Origin: Nitrososphaerales archaeon | Lineage (GTDB): Archaea > Thermoproteota > Nitrososphaeria > Nitrososphaerales > UBA57 | Length of the DNA stretch: 5,059 nucleotides | Direction: 5' to 3' | Assembly: GCA_022449325.1 (NCBI GenBank) | Contig: JAKUSK010000047.1 | Location: forward strand, 1 to 5,059 | Shown here: piece by piece, positions 1 through 2,630 of the stretch | How the letters are laid out: every line of letters begins with the position of its first letter | Position numbering within the stretch: the first letter of the stretch is position 1 | The notes under the pieces: model-generated | Told to the model about the DNA's origin: nothing | The model's input: the letters and a program-made list of their open reading frames with translations, nothing else | Databases searched by the model: none | Made by a program: the position numbers and the translations under genes

Positions 1-275
1 TCTGTTCCATAGATTGAATAAAGTACTGTTATAAACCCTACAAGTATCATTAATGATTCTACAATATTTACTTGGAGTAACGTGAATCCCAGATATTCAA
101 ACGAAAGTCCAGCAAGAATTGAGCCTGCAGTAATAATTCCAAAACCAATACCTAAGAATAGCATATTTTTGGCCCTTGATTTATTATAAGCTTTGATTGA
201 TAAATATGACAAAATAAGACCTAATGAACCTATGAATGTTTTCAATGCTCTTAATAATAATAATTCAAAATCCAT
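1..275 (-). CDS. DUF7521-like three-helix membrane protein (C-terminus off window)
   Basis: Reading the minus strand from an ATG at 275 gives 91 codons, open to the window edge, so the C-terminus is missing. The product begins MDFELLLLRALKTFIG and shows three hydrophobic segments, at about residues 10-27, 37-56 and 68-89. A short basic loop (KAYNKSRAK) follows the first. The length, the topology and the basic YNKSRAK-type turn resemble the small archaeal DUF7521 membrane proteins, which are commonly encoded next to a winged-helix regulator; I recognise this by eye only. The start is well fixed: an AGGAGG ribosome-binding site at 285-290 lies 9 nt upstream, and the preceding regulator's TGA ends 1 nt before the ATG, so the two are translationally coupled. 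An alternative ATG at 280 is in another frame. The biochemical function is unknown; a membrane partner or sensor for the regulator is inference. Confidence 0.72.
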   Translation of the reverse strand, partial: MDFELLLLRALKTFIGSLGLILSYLSIKAYNKSRAKNMLFLGIGFGIITAGSILAGLSFEYLGFTLLQVNIVESLMILVGFITVLYSIYGT

Positions 276-276
276 T

Positions 277-678
277 TCATCGTGCCTCCTCTTTTATGTT
301 TGAAAAACTTCTTAATAATCTATCTTCAGGTCTTTCTCGTATATTTGGAGTAATTTCAACTACGAGTTCTCCTTTATTGAATCGTATTGATGCATCCTTA
401 ATATTGCTCAGATAAAGAAAATACCTCTTCCCGTCATCAGTAACCATTGATCTTTCTACCTTAACGAGTTTGTTGTCCATTAATAATTTAACTCTTCTGT
501 ATGTCGAAGTCATAGGTATATCTTGTTCACGCATAATATCAGTAATGGATTTAGCTTCATCAATGGTAGAATCCAATATCTTTCTAGAATATTCATCTAG
601 CAATGCGTTTAAAATAACTTTTTTCTGTTTTTCATCTGTGATAATCATATCTAAATCATTTCCATTACTGGAATTCAC
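277..678 (-). CDS. Winged-helix (ArsR-like) transcriptional regulator
   Basis: This 133-aa protein has a single winged helix-turn-helix domain. Helix 1 spans about residues 28-38 (DEYSRKILDST), helix 2 about 44-52 (SITDIMREQ), and the recognition helix about 56-70 (MTSTYRRVKLLMDNK). A basic beta-wing follows at about 71-90 and contains DDGKRYFLYL. The layout matches archaeal ArsR-like/HTH_20 regulators; no ligand-binding cysteines are present, so metal sensing is unlikely. The start is a GTG at 678. It lacks a ribosome-binding site but sits about 26 nt from a TATA box at 700-707, as expected for a leaderless mRNA. An in-frame ATG at 648 (residue 11) is the alternative start and would shorten a low-complexity N-terminus. 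It is followed by the membrane protein after 1 nt and is divergent from the small exported protein. Autoregulation through the palindrome at 709-721 is inference. Confidence 0.85.
   Translation of the reverse strand: MNSSNGNDLDMIITDEKQKKVILNALLDEYSRKILDSTIDEAKSITDIMREQDIPMTSTYRRVKLLMDNKLVKVERSMVTDDGKRYFLYLSNIKDASIRFNKGELVVEITPNIRERPEDRLLRSFSNIKEEAR
285..290 (-). promoter_or_regulatory. Shine-Dalgarno for the membrane protein
   Basis: AGGAGG on the minus strand ends 9 nt before the ATG at 275. It lies inside the last codons of the upstream regulator gene, so translation of the second gene is probably coupled. It decides the start at 275 over the out-of-frame ATG at 280, which would leave only a 4-nt spacing. 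Confidence 0.8.
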
Positions 679-699
679 TAATGATAATTGTATTCATAT

Positions 700-707
700 T
701 ATATATA
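700..707. promoter_or_regulatory. Symmetric TATA box shared by divergent leaderless genes
   Basis: TATATATA at 700-707 is its own reverse complement, with its centre at 703.5. The first base of the GTG at 678 (minus strand) lies 25.5 nt away and the first base of the ATG at 730 (plus strand) 26.5 nt away. These are the distances expected between an archaeal TATA box and a transcription start, so both genes would be leaderless; neither has a ribosome-binding site. The flank reading into the minus-strand gene (AAGTAAA) is purine-rich and BRE-like, while the opposite flank is less so. That suggests stronger transcription towards the regulator, which is inference. Confidence 0.65.
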
Positions 708-708
708 T

Positions 709-721
709 TTACTTGTAGTAA
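709..721. promoter_or_regulatory. Perfect inverted repeat, candidate operator
   Basis: TTACT-TGT-AGTAA is a perfect 5-bp inverted repeat with a 3-nt spacer, starting 2 nt from the shared TATA box. It covers the BRE position of the minus-strand promoter and lies between the TATA box and start of the plus-strand gene. A dimeric winged-helix protein bound here could therefore block both directions. The symmetry is seen directly; the role and the identity of the binding protein are inferred. Confidence 0.4.
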
Positions 722-729
722 GATATATC

Positions 730-969
730 ATGAAAAACTCATTCATAAAGAATATATCAATAGTCTCAGTATTTTTGTTGATATTTGCAATAGGCAGTGT
801 TATGGCCTTTGACTATAAAGAAAAGATGGAAAATCCAGAATTAGGTATGATTAAATTTAATATGGAAACAAATCAACGATTCAATAACTTTGATACAGTA
901 CTTATTCGATCAGGTTATGACGATCTTCAATCAAAGGTAACTACCGTAACGGGCGTATCTATCAAATAA
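730..969 (+). CDS. Small exported protein of unknown function
   Basis: The predicted 79-aa protein has a clear signal peptide. It has a basic N-region (K2, K7), a hydrophobic core at about residues 9-22 (ISIVSVFLLIFAIG), and a V-M-A cleavage box, giving probable cleavage after residue 26. The mature part of about 53 residues is polar, has no cysteines and matches no family I recognise. A longer reading from an ATG at 688 would add 14 residues, but that ATG lies upstream of the TATA box at 700-707 and would spoil the signal peptide. The ATG at 730 is about 26 nt from the box and fits a leaderless transcript. The gene is divergent from the winged-helix regulator and probably under its control. 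If the non-polar core is not cleaved, it would instead be a single-pass membrane peptide. Confidence 0.65.
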   Translation: MKNSFIKNISIVSVFLLIFAIGSVMAFDYKEKMENPELGMIKFNMETNQRFNNFDTVLIRSGYDDLQSKVTTVTGVSIK

Positions 970-984
970 ACAAAATATTATGGT

Positions 985-999
985 CGTATCTTTTATACG
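985..999 (+). terminator. Weak hairpin after the exported-protein gene
   Basis: CGTAT and ATACG form a 5-bp perfect stem around a T-rich loop (CTTTT), starting 15 nt after the stop codon at 967-969. Archaeal termination relies mainly on T-runs, and the one here is only four T, so this is a tentative 3' end signal. It could equally be part of the structured region just downstream. Confidence 0.25.
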
Positions 1000-1001
1000 T
1001 C

Positions 1002-1125
1002 GAGTCTAAATCTGGGCAAATTTTCTTCTCCCCAAGTAGAAGCCCAGATTTAAGAGACTTACAATGCACAAATGCCCGTAATGGCCTGTGTATTGTAGTT
1101 TCAAGCTCAAAGTATTGATTTTTCT
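1002..1125 (+). ncRNA. Candidate structured RNA: two tandem stem-loops
   Basis: No gene covers 970-1239, but two long stems lie back to back. In the first, AAATCTGGGC (1008-1017) pairs perfectly with 1042-1051. The stem continues outward after a 3-nt bulge (AAG, 1052-1054) with AGTCT (1003-1007) pairing with AGACT (1055-1059), and TTCT/AGAA can pair inside the loop. In the second, TACAATGCACA (1060-1070) pairs over 11 bp with 1087-1097, with one G-U, and a GCC/GGC stem sits in its loop. A weak TATA-like AAATATTA at 973-980 is about 26 nt before the first stem, and an oligo-T stretch lies at 1119-1123. The strand is uncertain: a minus-strand reading could use ATATATT near 1138-1146 as its box. 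It may instead be a bidirectional terminator or a MITE remnant. No known RNA family is recognised. Confidence 0.4.
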
Positions 1126-1178
1126 TTACTAAATTCCAATATATTCTTGACCTACAACTAGTAATTTCCTTATTCGTG

Positions 1179-1186
1179 TATTATAT
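1179..1186 (+). promoter_or_regulatory. TATA box for the 129-aa winged-helix gene
   Basis: TATTATAT centred near 1183 predicts a transcription start near 1209. That gives a leader of about 30 nt before the ATG at 1240, long enough to carry the GAGG ribosome-binding site at 1228-1231. Confidence 0.45.
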
Positions 1187-1227
1187 GTATGCCCGCAACT
1201 GTTAGATCTCATCTTAGAATGCTTTCT

Positions 1228-1231
1228 GAGG
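1228..1231 (+). promoter_or_regulatory. Shine-Dalgarno deciding the start at 1240
   Basis: GAGG followed by 8 nt and then ATG at 1240 is good spacing. The in-frame ATGs further up have no such site: the one at 1189 overlaps the probable promoter, and the one at 1219 lies before this site. Confidence 0.55.
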
Positions 1232-1239
1232 AAAAAGTA

Positions 1240-1629
1240 ATGTCTACTAATAACATATTTGACATTATTTTTCCGGGAATAAAATCGAAAAAAGCTGCAG
1301 AATTATTTGTTAAGATTTTACAAAAATCCAATGGAAAAGCTACAAAAAATGCGGTAAGTGACTTTGCCAATAATTTACAGAACGGAATACTTATGGAAAA
1401 TGGGGAGTTGTTCAAATACAGTAGGAGAAATTTCTACATGACTGTATTAAGAACATTGGTAGATATGGGATTTATTCAAAAAAATATGCCTGTTTGGGAT
1501 ACTAAAAGAAATAAAACATTGTATGTATATTCTAGAAATTTCTTCGATATTCCAAATAAACCTCCAACTGTTGGTTTCTGGCGTTTATCATATTATATTT
1601 GTAAAAAATGGAACAAATTATTTCTCTAG
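1240..1629 (+). CDS. Small winged-helix-like protein, function unknown
   Basis: From the ATG at 1240 the product is 129 aa and basic. Residues about 16-50 are helical (KSKKAAELFVKILQKS, then TKNAVSDFANNLQ). The segment at about 61-79 (SRRNFYMTVLRTLVDMGFI) looks like a recognition helix. It is followed by a probable beta-hairpin wing at about 85-98 (VWDTKRNKTLYVYS), which together suggest a winged-helix DNA-binding fold. The tail (residues 106-129) is aromatic and basic, with GFWRLSYYI and CKKWNK. I cannot assign a named family; the R-x-F-Y-x-T-V-L-R pattern resembles small archaeal winged-helix hypotheticals. The start is chosen by GAGG at 1228-1231 and the TATA box at 1179-1186. In-frame ATGs at 1189 and 1219 are less likely. 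The gene ends 2 nt from the oppositely oriented PadR gene, so the two transcripts must overlap at their 3' ends. Confidence 0.7.
   Translation: MSTNNIFDIIFPGIKSKKAAELFVKILQKSNGKATKNAVSDFANNLQNGILMENGELFKYSRRNFYMTVLRTLVDMGFIQKNMPVWDTKRNKTLYVYSRNFFDIPNKPPTVGFWRLSYYICKKWNKLFL
1603..1608 (-). terminator. Oligo-T stop for the padR transcript, inside the convergent gene
   Basis: On the minus strand six T in a row (CCATTTTTTAC) lie 24 nt past the PadR stop codon, the form an archaeal intrinsic terminator takes. It falls within the last codons of the plus-strand gene, so a padR mRNA ending here would be antisense to that gene's 3' end. Confidence 0.4.
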
Positions 1630-1631
1630 CA

Positions 1632-2012
1632 TTACAGATGAGACTTGATAATTTTCAATAATTCGTCTTGAGTGAGATTTAATAGTTCTGACATTATCTT
1701 AATATAGTAAATATTATTGATCCAATCTTTCTTCAATTTTTCTTTCTCTATCGAGAGAACTGATTTACCTTTTGTGGTAGCGCCATATTTCTTCTGATTA
1801 GTATCTGTTGAATATATCTCAGTTATATATTCATTTTTCTGTAAATTCTTTAGAATTGGATAGATGGAACCTGGGCTAGGCGTCCACATAGAATTTGAGA
1901 TAATTGTAATATGCTTGATTATCTCAGCTCCGCTTACAGGACTCTTAGAAGTTATATCCAATATTAATAGCCTCAAAAGTCCCTTTGGGGCATTTATTGC
2001 AGATTCAGACAT
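1632..2012 (-). CDS. PadR-family transcriptional regulator
   Basis: This 126-aa protein carries the classic PadR winged helix. GLLRLLILDI at 11-20 is followed by the SGAEII helix at 27-32. The diagnostic WTPSPGSIYPILKNL lies at 43-57 and the wing (EIYSTDTNQKKYGATTKG) at 65-82. The C-terminal helix of about 35 residues (87-126) is short, as in the compact PadR subclass that dimerises through one helix. PadR proteins are usually repressors responding to small hydrophobic or phenolic molecules; the ligand and targets here cannot be seen. The ATG at 2012 is the only start in this open frame, since a TAG lies at 2037-2039. No ribosome-binding site precedes it, so a leaderless mRNA from the weak TATA at 2037-2045 or read-through from the zinc-ribbon gene are both possible. 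The gene converges on the 129-aa protein gene. Confidence 0.93.
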   Translation of the reverse strand: MSESAINAPKGLLRLLILDITSKSPVSGAEIIKHITIISNSMWTPSPGSIYPILKNLQKNEYITEIYSTDTNQKKYGATTKGKSVLSIEKEKLKKDWINNIYYIKIMSELLNLTQDELLKIIKSHL

Positions 2013-2015
2013 AGT

Positions 2016-2022
2016 AAAAAAA
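2016..2022 (-). terminator. T7 tract after the zinc-ribbon gene, next to the padR start
   Basis: Seven T in a row on the minus strand start 18 nt after the zinc-ribbon stop codon and finish 3 nt before the padR ATG. This is a good archaeal oligo-T terminator for the zinc-ribbon mRNA. If leaky, it would make padR expression depend on read-through. Confidence 0.45.
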
Positions 2023-2036
2023 GGGTGGAGATGAGA

Positions 2037-2045
2037 CTAATTATG
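2037..2045 (-). promoter_or_regulatory. Possible TATA box for padR
   Basis: CATAATTAG on the minus strand, centred near 2041, is about 29 nt before the padR ATG, close to the spacing expected for a leaderless transcript. It overlaps the stop codon of the zinc-ribbon gene and is a poor match to a strong TATA box. Confidence 0.3.
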
Positions 2046-2193
2046 TTGTTGGAGTCTTTCCAATTCTGAAGAGTTTTGTTCCACACTCAGGACATATGCC
2101 TTGAGTAGCTGGCTTACCATTTTTCATGGTAATGCTTTGTGGATCATTCATCTCCCTTTTTGTTCTACATTTTACACAGTATGCTTCGACCAT
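2041..2193 (-). CDS. DUF5679-like zinc-ribbon microprotein
   Basis: Translation from the ATG at 2193 gives a 50-aa protein starting MVEAYCVKCRTKREM and ending at a TAA at 2041-2043. Two CxxC pairs, C6/C9 (CVKC) and C34/C37 (CPEC), are spaced to hold one zinc ion in a zinc ribbon. KNGKPATQGICPECGTKLFRI is the typical core of DUF5679 proteins, in which a basic loop joins the two knuckles. The length and all four ligands are intact. The family is common in archaea and some bacteria; its molecular role is not established, and nucleic-acid or ribosome binding is only a guess from the fold. A TATA-like TTAAATA at 2227-2233 predicts a leader of about 10 nt with a weak AGGT. A T7 tract follows the gene, so it may form its own transcript ahead of padR. 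Confidence 0.88.
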   Translation of the reverse strand: MVEAYCVKCRTKREMNDPQSITMKNGKPATQGICPECGTKLFRIGKTPTT

Positions 2194-2225
2194 GACAATT
2201 ACCTAATCCTAGGTCTGCAAAATTT

Positions 2226-2235
2226 GTATTTAAGC
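2226..2235 (-). promoter_or_regulatory. TATA box for the zinc-ribbon gene
   Basis: GCTTAAATAC on the minus strand, centred near 2230, predicts transcription from near 2204. That gives a leader of about 10 nt before the ATG at 2193, containing AGGT as a possible weak ribosome-binding site. Confidence 0.45.
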
Positions 2236-2283
2236 ACGATTTAAATGAATTAATAATAGTCTCTAAATAGTGAATTAGACATT

Positions 2284-2317
2284 ATCAATGCTTAATTTTT
2301 GATTTTCAGGCATTGAT
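2284..2317. repeat. 8-bp perfect inverted repeat with 18-nt spacer
   Basis: ATCAATGC (2284-2291) and GCATTGAT (2310-2317) are exact reverse complements. On the plus strand a T5 run follows at 2327-2331, giving a terminator-like look, but no plus-strand gene lies upstream. As DNA it sits about 90-125 nt before the zinc-ribbon start and could bind a dimeric protein. Confidence 0.35.
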
Positions 2318-2355
2318 TATGAATTATTTTTAATAAAAGAACTCAAATATTGCTT

Positions 2356-2375
2356 TAAACTAATTTTTTAGTTTA
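2356..2375. repeat. 8-bp hairpin with T4 loop
   Basis: TAAACTAA and TTAGTTTA flank a TTTT loop, forming a perfect but very AT-rich hairpin. On the plus strand its loop and right arm give six T in a row. It is downstream of tRNA-Cys on the minus strand; chance is a real possibility in such AT-rich DNA. Confidence 0.25.
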
Positions 2376-2499
2376 TAATCATCTAATCAAATAATTCGAA
2401 GTTGTATATAGATGAATTGTTAATTATATGCTTGAATGTAACCGGTAAGAAAATTGCTATTTTTTGACTAAATTTAGATAAATAAATCAGAATAATCAA

Positions 2500-2587
2500 A
2501 GGTGAGTGTGGGATTTGAACCCACGTATATACGCTTTGCAGGCGCACGCGTAACCGTTGCAGAATAATATTTCTCCGCCAACTCACC
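2500..2587 (-). tRNA. tRNA-Cys (GCA) with a 16-nt intron in the D-loop
   Basis: The acceptor strands GGTGAGT and ACTCACC pair over 7 bp. The T-arm is GTGGG-TTCAAAT-CCCAC. The anticodon loop CTGCAAA, on a 5-bp stem (TGCGC/GCGTA), has GCA at 2537-2539. The base after the acceptor stem (2500, complemented) is U, the U73 discriminator used by cysteinyl-tRNA synthetase. No CCA is encoded. The D-arm is 16 nt too long. Removing 2557-2572 restores a normal arm with stem GCG/CGC, G13-A22 mismatch, A14, G15, G18G19 and 72 nt in total including U73. The gene is read in the same direction as the pyrophosphatase gene, starting 43 nt after its stop codon. The trailer is T-rich. Confidence 0.93.
2557..2572 (-). 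other. Non-canonical tRNA intron, positions 15/16 of tRNA-Cys
   Basis: The precursor folds into a bulge-helix-bulge. The central 4-bp helix is GCGG (2575-2578) with CTGC (2559-2562), including one G-U. Three-nt bulges AGA (2572-2574) and AAC (2556-2558) lie on opposite strands, and an inner 3-bp hairpin AAU/AUU has a triloop. Cutting after the second base of each bulge removes exactly these 16 nt, the same segment that tRNA anatomy requires. The outer helix is absent, so this is a relaxed motif, as expected for non-canonical introns cut by heteromeric archaeal splicing endonucleases. Confidence 0.8.
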
Positions 2588-2608
2588 GTATGACTTTTGT
2601 ATAAATTA

Positions 2609-2617
2609 TGATATTTA
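2609..2617 (-). promoter_or_regulatory. Possible TATA box for tRNA-Cys
   Basis: CTAAATATC-like sequence on the minus strand is centred about 26 nt before the tRNA 5' end, between the pyrophosphatase stop codon and the tRNA. No oligo-T terminator separates the two genes, so processing from a read-through hppA transcript is also possible. Confidence 0.35.
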
Positions 2618-2630
2618 GGGATTCTCTGTT

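Larger units (their letters stand above)
2194..2499. other. AT-rich gene-free gap
   Basis: About 306 nt with no convincing coding frame on either strand. It contains the probable zinc-ribbon promoter at its left end, two inverted repeats (2284-2317 and 2356-2375), and the T-rich trailer of the tRNA-Cys gene at its right end. A TATA-like TGTATATAG at 2403-2411 followed by T6 at 2460-2465 on the plus strand has no structured sequence between, so I do not call a gene there. Confidence 0.6.

Noticed and set aside
470..718. 82-codon plus-strand frame
   Set aside because: It is antisense to the winged-helix regulator and crosses the divergent promoter, with no promoter or family pattern of its own.
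688..729. Upstream ATG extending the exported protein by 14 residues
   Set aside because: It would place the start codon before the TATA box and bury the signal peptide's basic N-region; the ATG at 730 fits promoter and signal peptide better.
1002..1063. H/ACA guide RNA, because ACA follows the first stem-loop at 1061-1063
   Set aside because: That ACA is paired within the second stem, and the first stem has no paired internal-loop pocket or kink-turn of the expected form.
1154..1167. Second copy of the 709-721 palindrome upstream of the 129-aa gene (minus-strand TTACTAGTTGTAG)
   Set aside because: The TTACT and TGTAG pieces are shared, but a 3-nt insertion and loss of the right arm break the symmetry, so it is likely chance.
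1189..1239. Longer start for the 129-aa protein at 1189 or 1219
   Set aside because: The ATG at 1189 adjoins the TATA box and would precede the predicted transcript start; the one at 1219 has no ribosome-binding site, unlike the ATG at 1240.
2383..2586. Open frame of 67 codons on the minus strand
   Set aside because: It runs through the tRNA-Cys gene and its trailer, and its residues (such as YTWVQIPHSP) are the usual false translation of a tRNA.
2500..2587. tRNA-Cys as a pseudogene because of its oversized D-arm
   Set aside because: All stems, the anticodon loop and U73 are intact, and the extra 16 nt fit a bulge-helix-bulge intron exactly.
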